Below, in pieces: positions 33,852-44,440 of a stretch of DNA of 64,000 nt (its first letter is position 1; each line of letters opens with the position of its first letter). This DNA is from Agroathelia rolfsii. Taxonomy: Eukaryota > Basidiomycota > Agaricomycetes > Amylocorticiales > Amylocorticiaceae. Under the pieces are notes generated by a model. It searched no databases, was not told where the DNA came from, and saw only the letters and a list, made by a program, of their open reading frames with translations. The position numbers and the translations under genes are program-made. The stretch is from contig JABRWF010000005.1 of NCBI GenBank assembly GCA_018343915.1, positions 1,027,001 to 1,091,000 on the forward strand. Reading direction: 5' to 3'.

Positions 33852-34998
33852 AACAGTGGTTATGGCTTATATAGCTCATTTAATTGATGTGTTGAACTTG
33901 TCTCTGATGTCTCGTGATGTCAAGTTGAAGATTTATCGGATAATCCTGCTAGATCGATGTTAAGCCGTGAATTCAGCTCGCAGACTCGGATGATTGTGAG
34001 TATGATAGCCAGGTATTCCGACATGTGGATCAGACCGACTTTCTATAAATCATCATAGATGTTGCTATTCGCAGAGAAATCTATGATGCAAGGTCACACG
34101 AGTTGCGACGACGCGGGATCTCGGGTAAATACGGAACCAGAAGAAGGGGGTGTATTCTAAGACGTCAGTCATGGGACAAACAACAAATATATTACGTCCT
34201 ACTTGAGCAATACAATTGACCATCGTGTACTTGGAGCAGATGACTGCTACGGTTATAACCTAGACTACCTAGTCTCCAGATTCTCCATAGCATCTGTCTA
34301 TCCTTCCCGCCGCCCGTTTCCCTATTGGGGCTCCGCTGACCCGACCCCGGACGCAGATCAGGACTGTCGGTACCCCAGATGGTAGATCTCCCTCCATGAT
34401 ACAGTCACCTATTCGCATGTTCAATCCCTCCACTCGAGCGTTTGAACTCAAGAGGCCAATGTGTTCAGGTCAACGAGTCTGGCAAGGGGGTCATCCAACG
34501 GGACGCTACGCACCTCATATACGCATATTAAATGGGGACATGTCTCAGACTAGCTAGCAAGGCGCACTAGCAATATGTCAATGGAGGGGCGATGTACTGA
34601 TGACATAAGGGCCGAATTGATTGGTCTTGTGAGCAATTGTTGAATGTGCTATGTATTGCCCGTTCTGATGATGGTGGTCGATTGAAATAAGAACGAAGAG
34701 GGCAACACTCCAAGTCATGGGTCCCAGTTCGTCGTCGTTTGATTCGGATCGTACCGGGCATTGTCCAGAATACCCAGCCAGCCAGCACCCTAGCCAGAGC
34801 TTGCACGACTACTACGACGTTGTAGTCGGTAGGTGCATAAGACACCACCCCCGCCATTCCCCCCAGCGACCCACCCAGCCCACGACATATAAAATCCTCT
34901 CCATCCAGAGCTTGCAAGATAACAACAGCGAGCTCGAGTTAGTTCCTACCCAGTAGCAGCACCATCATCAACCAGAGTGCATCATCATCATCATCATC
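33852..34998. other. Intergenic, no supported gene
   Basis: Spacer upstream of the carrier gene. A CAT-repeat (about 34979-35000) leads into the carrier start codon. The frames on either strand show no protein features. Confidence 0.45.
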
Positions 34999-37015
34999 AT
35001 GTCGACCAAAGCAGTGACCACGGCATCCAAGGAGCCTGCACCGTTGCAGGCAATCAGCAAGAGCAAGAACAACAAACCTTATCCATTCTGGCTCGGAGGT
35101 GCGTTCATATAGACAGCCTAATAGGCAATGACTCCCGCCAACTTGAGCTTGGATCGGCTGATGTGAAACAACAATCGTCATCGTCAGGTGTCGCTGCGAC
35201 GATTGCAGCCTCGATCACGCAGTGAGTCCCTCTCCGTTCACGTTCACGTTCGTGGCTTCTTCTTCCCCATCCCTATCCACTCCCCTGGCGCCCTTGCCAG
35301 ATTCAAATGGCTCCGCCAATTTGGTTACGCCACTAATCCCTTTGAGTCGTCGTTTACTGATCCTTGATTCTTCTTCTCATCATATTCATCATCCCATCCC
35401 TGCGATCGTCATGGTCGTTTAATCTTCACATCTTCTAAATCGTGATGACGTTCCGGTACCCCTATTAGCCCACTTGACTTGACCAAGGTTCGTCTCCAAG
35501 CATCTGGCGACAAGCGCATGCTTGTCTCGATAAAGAAGACTGTTTCCGAAGGAGGTCAGTAACACGAACCATTTATCCTCCCCGATCCAGATGGAACTAA
35601 CCAAAAAAAAAAAAAAACCACTTTTCCCTCTCTTCGCACGTGCACCTTGCTTACCCATGTACCCGCTTTTTATTCCTTTTTATTTTTATTTTATTTTGCA
35701 TGTGATGTATGATAACCGCCAGGCGTGCGAGGTCTGTTTGATGGTCTGACGGGCACCTGGCTCCGCCAAATGTCCTACTCGGTCTGCCGCTTCTGGGCCT
35801 ACGACGAGGCCAAGGCGTGGCTCGCCGGCGCGCCCTCGCCCTCGTTCGCCAGCCTGGAGGAGATCCAGGCAGCGGGCAAGCCCGAGCCGCTACCGGCTCA
35901 TAAGCTCGCTTTGGCGGGTACGATGGGTGAGTTGTCGTTGTTGCCGCCTCCTCCTCTGGCCAGTGATCTGATTGATTTATGCTTGACATTGTCATAGCGG
36001 GTGGTATTGCCGGCCTGATCGGTAATCCAGGCGAGATCGTCATGGTTCGCATGCAGGGTGATGCGGCGAAGCCCATCGGTCAACGGTATGGGTACAGGAA
36101 CAGTCTCGATGCAGTGTACAAGGTGAGTCTGAGGAGTCTTAGCATACGTGGAGAGCCGTGACGCTAATGTGGTTTTGATTTCGATGTACAGATGGTGCGC
36201 AATGAGGGTCCGTCTTCGTTAGCCCGCGGAGCCGTGCCCAACGTCTTCCGTGCAATCTTGATGAACGCTAGCCAGCTTGCATCGTGCGTAGTCTTTCTCT
36301 TTATCTAAGAATAGGATTCCCCAAGTCTGATTTCCTTTTGTTTTTGTTTAGATATGATTTCTTCAAAGCAGAGCTCTTGCGCACGTCGTATTTCGAGGAT
36401 AACATCATCTGCCACTTTACGGCCAGTTTCGCGGCAGTAAGTTCTTTATCCTACCAAGGTTGCAAGTAAGACCAGATCTTGATGGTTTTTTTCTTTGCTT
36501 GTGGTTCATTTAGGGAACGGTAGCCACTACAGTATGCTCGCCTGCAGATGTCCTCAAGGTAAGAAGCCAGAGACCAGTCCCAGAGTTACTATGTATGATC
36601 AGGAGCTGACGAAACCTTGTTGCTGGTGATTTACAGAGCCGTATCATGAACGCCTCAGGACCGGGGTCATCTGTGAGTACATGTTCTTACATCCATATGC
36701 TACTATGGGGTGGATATATATCTTCTCTTTTAATCCCCCCTTCCTCCCCACATCGGCCCGCCCCTTCCCTCACATCCCCACATCCACCAATCCGCATTCT
36801 TTGATCTGCCTGATAACTGACAAAGTTTTCTTTACGAACAGTCGACGGTTGCGGCGATAAGGACGGCTATGGCGAATGAAGGGCCGATGTTTATGTTCAA
36901 AGGATGGGTACCCGCTTGGACCCGGTTGCAGCCGACGACGATCTTGATCTTCCTCACGTTTGAGCAGCTCAAGAATGGTGTGAGCTGGTTGAGGTCGCAA
37001 GGGTATAATATTTAA
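34999..37015 (+). CDS. DIC1: Mitochondrial carrier, dicarboxylate carrier-like (Dic1 type)
   Basis: Ten exons (34999-35098, 35188-35221, 35469-35554, 35723-35926, 35998-36122, 36192-36283, 36352-36436, 36514-36558, 36637-36672, 36842-37015) give 326 aa, typical for the SLC25 family. All three carrier repeats carry the P-x-D/E-x-x-K/R signature: HPLDLTKVRLQ, NPGEIVMVRMQ and SPADVLKSRIM. WLGGVAATIAASITHP and AGGIAGLIGNP are matrix-side helix starts of repeats 1 and 2. The pattern of the second signature and its RMQ fits dicarboxylate carriers, which exchange malate or succinate for phosphate across the inner mitochondrial membrane. Substrate assignment is by motif only; an oxaloacetate or other organic acid carrier is the alternative. 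The start at 34999 directly follows a CAT microsatellite. Confidence 0.88.
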
Positions 37016-37018
37016 ATG

Positions 37019-37046
37019 ATGCATATATATATATATATATATGCAT
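37019..37046. repeat. AT microsatellite forming a palindrome
   Basis: ATGCAT, about eight AT units, then ATGCAT: self-complementary along its whole length. It begins 4 bp after the carrier stop codon, i.e. in its 3' untranslated region. Confidence 0.8.
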
Positions 37047-38344
37047 TCTTCATGCGGGGTAAGTTGGGGCTGAATGCTATATTGTTGTGGTATTGACGCG
37101 GAAGTAAACGTTTAGGAACGGAACGGGATGCGATGTGACTACGGATTGTGGGTTGATCGGAGTTGGTGTAGCATGAAAAAAAAAAAAAGTACGATGGAAT
37201 TGTGCCAGTGGATGTTATCATGAACACTCTTGACGTTCAAGTTGAACTATGTGGAATCCTTTTTCTTCTTTTTCTTTCTTCTGTACTTCTTTCCCTTGTG
37301 CTTTCTATCTCTTGTATGTAACTTTAGCATGTCTGTCTACTGACACTCTCTGTCTACCTCTCAAAAGGAGATCTCGTGTATGTAACTGAACTCAAACATG
37401 TATACCCATGATATTGCATCAGTTACCATGTCATTTTCGTTTGTTGGACTGAAGGGGAAGGATATAGTTCAACAAAATCAAAATCCCTTGAAATGTTCAT
37501 GGGTGTCGGAGAACTTAAAGCAGGGAGCGGAGTTATGTAGAGCTGCACCGGCATGCATGAAAAGGTCCGGGGATACTGGGACGCATCGGCGCACCGCCGC
37601 AGTTTTTAGTGGCAAGGTCCACTGGCAGGGTGCCCTTACATCCGACTTGTCAGCACTTCACTGATTTGAATCTAATCATCGAGTTCAAGCAAATATGAAT
37701 ATGTTCCTTGTATCGACAGCTTGGCGATGTACAGTATCACTTATAGTATAATCCTAGATGCAACTTATTAATACGGTGGTACTTGACAACATTGAATAGG
37801 TACTCCTCAAGTCCTCTTACTACTATGTATGATATGCAGTTGTGTGTGAGGAGAAGTCACTATTGACACCAGAGTGCTACTTTCGGCCACTACACTGTGA
37901 TTTACAAGCTTTGCTACTCTCCATGCAAATTAACCAGAGCTACTAGTCCGTGTGGAGGTGGCCTAGGCTATTCCCTTTATATCCTTTCGGTTGATGCTGC
38001 GGCCCATTGCTACAGTCTACGGATATGACATATAATGCCGTGCCAGTCAGCACTAGTACTACCGCCTTGACCGCCTTGTTTTATGGCAAGTTGAAGACGT
38101 TCAGGCCGTTGAGAAGTTGTTTATGAATGATGATCAATGATCGGTTTCCATTCTCCTCCGAAACACGGCGCTAGCATTGAGGGTATTATGAGCGCCTTTC
38201 TACATTGCTATAGATCATAACGCAAAAATAGTTGTTGTTGTTTTACTCTCGATAACGGATGAGCCGCACATGCACACCTTATTAGTAGGTAAACATGGCA
38301 CGAAAAGAGGTCCGGCGGTTTGAAAATAGTTTCAGCATGCTCAC
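37047..38344. other. Intergenic, no supported gene
   Basis: Only short frames; the 37398-37664 plus frame has no features. No RNA gene recognised. Confidence 0.4.
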
Positions 38345-39150
38345 CTAGTATCGAGATAGCCATCTGTAACACGAAGAGTCTATTTCAAGGCATGCTATTC
38401 GTATGTAAACGTCACCTGTGGTTTTGTTACTCCTACAATTTTTTTCAAGCACCGAAGCCGCATGATCGATATTCCTCGAGCCTTGGGAAAACATGAGATC
38501 AAAGGGCCATGCAGTGTTGGCTTTCTCTTCTTTTCCACGCTTTATCGCCAATAAAATGAATATTTATATATAAATCATGGTCAGAGGGTTTGAGCTGTAA
38601 AGCATGATGTCTTATCGCTAGTGCACATAGTGATCTATAGGACTTTTTTTCGCATAACTTTTTTTTTTCACGACCACGTTGTTTACTGGGTGCTAGTAAG
38701 TTGAAATGTCAAATATAACGGCTGCGATTGAGGCAATAAGACTTACCACCGAAAGTTTCATAGCGCTTGATGTCCCAATGAAGTACGGGCGTCTTTAAAG
38801 AGTCAAATTCTCAAGATCAGGATTGATCTGCAGATCGTACTGTACAAGCGTACAACAGCCATTATATACTAGTAGCGAATATGTCGGAAGACAACTCACC
38901 GATGATGGCTTCTAGGTGTGCCAGTTCTGGAGCTGTGAGTGGGCGCGATGACCCAAACGTGCCTAGGATGCAGCGGTGAGTACATATGTATGTTTTATAC
39001 CATGCAGAATCTTGACGGACGACAATAAATGAGGAGGGCGTGTTAACCAACATGCAGAGGCCCACTCCGGTCTGGAATGTGTATGATAGAAGGTGCCTCA
39101 CTGTTTACTTGAAGGTTCCACTTGCACAGGAAGTCACATGGCTTGGGCAT
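38345..39150 (-). CDS. Small multi-exon gene of unknown function (tentative)
   Basis: Minus-strand exons 39048-39150, 38900-38962, 38747-38809 and 38345-38529 join in frame to 137 aa. The protein starts MPKPCDFLCKWNLQVNSE, passes through TFGSSRPLTAPELAHLEAII and TPVLHWDIKRYETFG, and ends in RIACLEIDSSCYRWLSRY. Middle introns have good donors (GTTAAC, GTGAGT, GTAAGT) and all three introns are phase 1. The last intron (217 nt) is longer than the local average, so an extra exon may be missing. Amino-acid composition is globular, with four Cys and four Trp, no signal peptide and no membrane helix. I do not recognise a family. Confidence is limited because splice choices were made to keep the frame open. 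Confidence 0.45.
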
Positions 39151-40302
39151 GTTAATTTCGGTCTTTGTTCGTGATATCAAATGCTATAATATTTAGTGTT
39201 TGACGCAGGCGGCTACCAAGAAGAGAGACGGAGCCAAAAAAATAATTTAAGAGCCTTTTTGTCAAAGATCCGATAATAATATTAGTGCTAGTCCGGCGCA
39301 AACAAATGTGAAGAATAAGTGTGTTGCGCTGGCATGTTGGTCAACTAGAAGTCGAATCAAGATCACTTAGACCTATTTGAGCAGATCAACTCCGATAATA
39401 TACCATGCACGAGGTTTACAGCAAGATTATCACAGGGCGATCTTTCGCATCTCCTTTCACTGATTTGCAGTGTTCAATAAATAACAACCATGTGAAACGC
39501 CAATCTATACTTCAAACATTGTAACTTGGGCTTCGGTAGTATCATTTTCCGAGCACAACTCGACAGAAATAGTCTGTACATGAATTCAGGTGCCAGAGTT
39601 ATATCTCGAGCATCTATACATGCAGTATCAGACCGATATAGACCACTATCTATCGGCTTTCCTTTGATGAGTTACTGGCCAACTACCACGTGAGCTAGCC
39701 GAGTGTTGTAAGCAGGTACATGTATCTCTCGCGGTGATGCACGAGGATAATGCATGCACAAGTCCACAAGATATTCTCACCAGATCCGAGACAAGTACAA
39801 GACAAATGCCCCAGTTGTCATGCAATAACGTGTAAGAGGAGGGAAACACAGCACCAGCCAAGAATGCCGTTGTATGAACGTTCATGAGAAAAAGAAAATG
39901 CACGCTTCTGTTGCATCGGAATTCGAATTCCAAGGAACTTGTCGATCTTCGTCCAGCCGCGGGGGGGGGGGGAGATTCGGACTCGAACGGGGGTGAACAC
40001 CGTTCCAGTTTGAATGCCAACACCGCACAGCATAAGCTATCCACCAATGATCAACAGAATTCAGGGAGCGTAGCCGCAATTGTATGTCATCGGAAATGGA
40101 TTATTGAATGCTATAGCCCAGTTTAGAAGACAACGTGTCTGCCATGAGGCTGATGTGGTGGTGTTGACGTCAACGACTACAACGGAATGCGTGACTTTGG
40201 CGCACAAGGCGCTATGAGACAGATCTGTTTCGAAGCATTTTGGAAGGTGAATCGGTGTCCTACTTACGACTGCAGCTGTGCTGCAGCACCTGGGTCTGTG
40301 AC
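39151..40302. other. Intergenic; contains a 13-base G run
   Basis: No gene supported. A homopolymer of G lies at about 39961-39973, followed by GTTCGAGTCC-like sequence on the minus strand that cannot be extended to a tRNA. Confidence 0.4.
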
Positions 40303-40317
40303 TTGCATGACTTGGAT
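40303..40317. repeat. Target-site duplication, left copy (LINE)
   Basis: TTGCATGACTTGGAT, identical to 45897-45911. Directly abuts the TAA-rich 3' end of the minus-strand LINE. Confidence 0.9.
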
Positions 40318-40609
40318 TATTATTAAATCCATTTATTTATAGTGGCAGTGTCAGGCCTGATAGGCCTATGTTACCACTATTAACGTGTGACAGGAAGTAC
40401 ATGAGGGGTTTGCATATAATAGAGTAGGTGTAAAACTTATTGCGATGCTGGTGGGATGAGTGCCCTGCGACGGGGGAGTCCGAAGGCTCGAAATTAGTAA
40501 GAGGGTAGCAAAAAGAAGGAAATAAAGGAAGAAAATGAAAGTAACACAAGTGGAGATATTTAGATATGAACAGGTAGTTTGCATGATATATGTATAGTGG
40601 TAAAAGAGG

Positions 40610-43600
40610 TTATATAAGGTTTGCATAATGTGGGAAGCGTTTGGTGTTTTGGACAAAGGCAAGTGTTTTTGAAATATTTGAATTTTTTGACAACAGGTTT
40701 GAAAGTGAGAAGGGGCCTTTTATGGCTGTGCGTAGTGAATGGCGGAGCATTGTGAACCTCTGGCATGTAAGAATGAAGTGTTCGACCGTTTCTGGTGTTT
40801 GGCATCTAGTGCACAGCGGCGAGTCGACTGCATTGATTCTATGAAGGAAGGCGTTGAGAGCTGAGTGGCCCGAGCGGAGTTGGGTGATGATGCTTCCGGC
40901 CTGTCGTGATCGGCCTTTGTATAGCTTTAGGGTTGGTTTGGATGGTGGTGTTGGGTCAATTCGCTGTAGTTGTTTCCCTCGCTTGCTATTCTGCCATCTG
41001 AGCTTCCACTCGATAAACGATTGCTTCTTCTGCCATGCCTTGAGCGCTGATGTGCTTGCTGGGAGGTCTCCTTCTAGGGTCTCAATGTGTCGTGTTAGCT
41101 CTGTGGAGCTTCCTTCTGCAGCTGCCTTTGCTTCTTCATCAACACGTTCATTCCCCTCGATACCTTCGTGGCCCGGGACCCACTGGATATGAAGGCGTAG
41201 GCTTCGTCGCGCTCTCAACAGAGATTCGAGCTCCTTATGGAAGAGATCAAGTAGGTATCTCCCTGCTTTCCCCCTCCTTGTGGATAATGCGTGGATTGCT
41301 GCTTGGTTGTCTAGCATGATTGTGGCCCTCACTGTTCGCGGGCATGCTCGGATAATATCCAGGGCAAGGATGGCCCCTATCACCTCTCCTTCAAAGACTG
41401 TGTGGGTTTGGTCGTTCCCAAGGTATAGTCGGCGGACGTATTCTTTGCCCCGTCTGTCCCTAGCGAACGCTGCTGCTCCGATTCCCCCTTTGTATCCCGA
41501 TCCATCTGTGTACACTGTTAGGCTGTGTCCACTGCCGGTATTGGCATAGTCGATTGCTGTTTCGCGGTTTGGTGCAATATAGTGTGTGAATTTTGGTGCC
41601 CAACTTGCAGGCGGGGGAATAGGATTGATGGTCTCAACCCCATATGCTTCTGGGAAGGCATGGAAGAGCTTGTGTATTGGGGAGTGGTGGAGGCGCGGGA
41701 GGTGACGTGAGCACCTTTCTACGTATTTCCTTAGAGGGTGTAAAGGGGGGAGTGCCGCAAGTCGAACGGTGTTATTAAAGGTTACCTGGTTGAGGCGTAA
41801 TTGAGTTGGGAGGAGAACAGCATGGTATTCCAATACGTCCGTGGCCGTGGTGCGGAAAGCGCCAGTAATGAGTCGCGCGGCTGTTCTTTGGACTCGTGCA
41901 ATGCGTCGGGCTATGCCTACTGATCCTGACTGTCGTCGTGTGCCTGCCACTGTTTGTACTGGGGTGTACCATACCGCCACTGCATATTCCACTCGTGGTA
42001 AGACCACAGAGATGTAGAGCTGTCTCATGAAGCGGTGGGGCACCCCTACCGTGGGCCGAGCTAGACGTGCTATGGCTAATATAGCCGCTGTCCCTTTTGC
42101 GATGGCTGATTCAGTGTGTTGTTTCCATCGTAGTTTCCGGTCCATGATAACGCCTAGGTATTTTGCACTCTCCTGCGCGTTCACGCGAATACCTCCTATA
42201 ACAATTGGTGTTGGAGTGTACTTGCTTTTGTTGGTTGTAAAATGGATTAATTGGAATTTTTTGATATCAAAGCGGCATGCGTGTGTTGACGACCATTGGA
42301 GTGCTGCATCTGAAAGTTGTTCAAGTCTGCGTATATTCTCTTCGACAGATGAGCTGGACACTGCTAGTGCCGTATCGTCTATGAATCCTACCATGAATTC
42401 ATTCTGTGCTTTAGGGTTACAGATCTCCAGAAGGTCCGATGAGTAAAATAGATATAGAATAGGAGAGAGTGGAGAGCCTTGGGGAATGCCATAGCTTGCT
42501 GGGCGTGGATCCGAGGTATAGTCATCAAACTTGAGGTTTGTAAGGCGGCCTTGAAGGAAACTTGCCACCCAGTTTACCAGCTGCTGTGGGGCCTGTCTCT
42601 TGCGAAGATTATGCAGTAGTCGTTCATGCGAGACTGTGGGGAAAGCCTGCGATATGTCATAGAACAGTACAGAGGTAACCTGACCCTTGCGCCATGCGTC
42701 CTTGATGCGTTGCGTGAGGAGTAGTATAGCATCAGTAGTAGTGCGGCCTGGCCGGCCACCAAAGTGATTTGGTGGGATTAGGTTATGGGTCTCTGCTAGG
42801 TGCGAAAGTCTATTCGTAACCATTGCTTCAATAACTTTAGAGAGTGTATCTTCTAGAGCTATAGGGCGGTAGGCTTTTGGGATAGAGTAGTCGTCTTTGC
42901 CCGGTTTCCGAAGTGTGATTGTTGTGAAAATACGCCATGTCTGGGGGTGGTATCCCAGCCGGAAGCATGCGTTTGCTATGTTGGTAAGGATCGGGGCGAT
43001 GGTCTCGCATGTCTGTTGGATAGCCATATTGGGAATACCTGAGTTCCCTGGTGCTTTGTATGGGCTCAGGTTATGTATAGCTGCTACTGCATCTTGCGGG
43101 GTGAAAAGCTCGTCTGGTAGTGCTGAGGGGTATGTAAAGTTCACCGTATCTTCTAGTGATGCCTGGGGTGGGGTAGGGAAAAAGGTGTCTAGTAAGATTG
43201 CACATTTGTCCTCGCTACTCGTAGCTAGGCCTGAACCGGATTGAAGGGGGGGGATTTTTGTTGATGTATTATTTCCACTAGCTGCCGTAACAAACTTGTT
43301 TGCCGTCCAGATACTTCGCTCATCAATCTCAGCCAGCCAGTTGTTCCAATGGGCTCTTTTCTGTCGGCGGATTGCTGAAAAGTATTGGCGTTTGATGGCT
43401 GTTGCATATTGTCTATCCTCGTTGGATGCCTGTGGTCGGCTCGCTCTTCGTGTAGCTCTTTTATGTTCCTGGCGGAGGTTTGTTAGGTCTTCTGACCACC
43501 ATCGTTTTGCATATTGGCTAGGTTTAGAGACTGGGGTGATTGGGGTAAGCGTGGACTGGTATATACGGGTGATTGTTTCCACTGCATGGTCAACGTCTTC

Positions 43601-44440
43601 GGCGCTTTGTAAGGATGTAGTTCTGTATTCGGATTTTAGCTTCTCATCGAAGCGTCGTTGAAACTCGAGCCAGTCAACCAGGCGGAAAAGAGGACGTGGG
43701 GAGAATGTTGACCTTATAAGGTTGGTATCCAGTGTTATTGTTATTGCAGAATGGTCTGATCCATGGCCGTATTCTGTTGAGCATTTAACCCGAGCATCGC
43801 TGAGTTCTTCCGACATAAAGACAAGGTCGATTGTTGACCATGATTGATGACTATCTGAGAAGCAGGTGCGGGTGCCTGGTGAGGTGTGGCATTCTAGGTG
43901 GAACGTTCCTAGGAGCTGGAGGAGTGGTTCGGCAAGTTCGCGGTTTCTTGCATTGTCCGTGCGGGCTGGTCGGTCAGAGCCTGACCAGAGGGGTGAGTGG
44001 CGATTGAAGTCGCCGATAAGAATATGGTTGGAGGAGGGAGGGTGTTGGGCTAGGCTGCGGCTAATGGCAGTTATGGAGTCATTATGTTGAACATCATTGT
44101 AGATGTTATATAAGTTAATGGGGGAAGAGCCAGTGCTAAGGGACAGTCCCACTACATCGTGGTGTGGGACTAAGATAGGGTTGTACGCATCAGCTTGTAT
44201 ATTGGCATTGACTAGGGTTACTGCTCGGGTGGGGAGATTAGATGATGTAGTTGGCGAGGGGGCAACTGCCACCCAGTGTTTGCTCCAGTATGCGTATGTG
44301 TTGAAGTTGGCTGGCGGTTCCTGGATGCAAATGATATCCCACTCATCCGGGCTAGTATCGTTCATGAGGCTGTATATGACGTCGCTGCTTTTATGGCAGT
44401 TTAGTGATTTGATGCGCAACCCTGTACCTTGAGGTTCCAT
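40610..44440 (-). CDS. LINE ORF2: endonuclease, reverse transcriptase, RNase H
   Basis: 1276 aa on the minus strand. The N-terminal apurinic-like endonuclease (about 1-235) has IICIQEPP, GDFNRHSPLW (about residue 140) and GSDHSAI. Reverse transcriptase (about 450-760) has YRPIALE, GRPGRTTTDAI, FYDISQAFPTV, GIPQGSPLSP and the catalytic FIDD (about residue 686). RNase H (about 970-1110) has YTDGSG, FEGE, LDNQAAIHAL and WVPGHEGIEGNERVDE, so all acidic catalytic positions are present. A C-terminal Cys/His motif (CTRCQTPETVEHFILTC, about residue 1205) is usual in fungal LINEs. The start ATG follows the ORF1 stop with no gap (TAAATG), in the same frame. The protein nicks target DNA and copies the RNA in place. 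Confidence 0.95.
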   Translation of the reverse strand: MEPQGTGLRIKSLNCHKSSDVIYSLMNDTSPDEWDIICIQEPPANFNTYAYWSKHWVAVAPSPTTSSNLPTRAVTLVNANIQADAYNPILVPHHDVVGLSLSTGSSPINLYNIYNDVQHNDSITAISRSLAQHPPSSNHILIGDFNRHSPLWSGSDRPARTDNARNRELAEPLLQLLGTFHLECHTSPGTRTCFSDSHQSWSTIDLVFMSEELSDARVKCSTEYGHGSDHSAITITLDTNLIRSTFSPRPLFRLVDWLEFQRRFDEKLKSEYRTTSLQSAEDVDHAVETITRIYQSTLTPITPVSKPSQYAKRWWSEDLTNLRQEHKRATRRASRPQASNEDRQYATAIKRQYFSAIRRQKRAHWNNWLAEIDERSIWTANKFVTAASGNNTSTKIPPLQSGSGLATSSEDKCAILLDTFFPTPPQASLEDTVNFTYPSALPDELFTPQDAVAAIHNLSPYKAPGNSGIPNMAIQQTCETIAPILTNIANACFRLGYHPQTWRIFTTITLRKPGKDDYSIPKAYRPIALEDTLSKVIEAMVTNRLSHLAETHNLIPPNHFGGRPGRTTTDAILLLTQRIKDAWRKGQVTSVLFYDISQAFPTVSHERLLHNLRKRQAPQQLVNWVASFLQGRLTNLKFDDYTSDPRPASYGIPQGSPLSPILYLFYSSDLLEICNPKAQNEFMVGFIDDTALAVSSSSVEENIRRLEQLSDAALQWSSTHACRFDIKKFQLIHFTTNKSKYTPTPIVIGGIRVNAQESAKYLGVIMDRKLRWKQHTESAIAKGTAAILAIARLARPTVGVPHRFMRQLYISVVLPRVEYAVAVWYTPVQTVAGTRRQSGSVGIARRIARVQRTAARLITGAFRTTATDVLEYHAVLLPTQLRLNQVTFNNTVRLAALPPLHPLRKYVERCSRHLPRLHHSPIHKLFHAFPEAYGVETINPIPPPASWAPKFTHYIAPNRETAIDYANTGSGHSLTVYTDGSGYKGGIGAAAFARDRRGKEYVRRLYLGNDQTHTVFEGEVIGAILALDIIRACPRTVRATIMLDNQAAIHALSTRRGKAGRYLLDLFHKELESLLRARRSLRLHIQWVPGHEGIEGNERVDEEAKAAAEGSSTELTRHIETLEGDLPASTSALKAWQKKQSFIEWKLRWQNSKRGKQLQRIDPTPPSKPTLKLYKGRSRQAGSIITQLRSGHSALNAFLHRINAVDSPLCTRCQTPETVEHFILTCQRFTMLRHSLRTAIKGPFSLSNLLSKNSNISKTLAFVQNTKRFPHYANLI

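Noticed and set aside
39900..40050. tRNA-like B-box (GTTCGAGTCC) on the minus strand
   Set aside because: No T-stem pairing, no A-box at the right distance and no matching acceptor stem.
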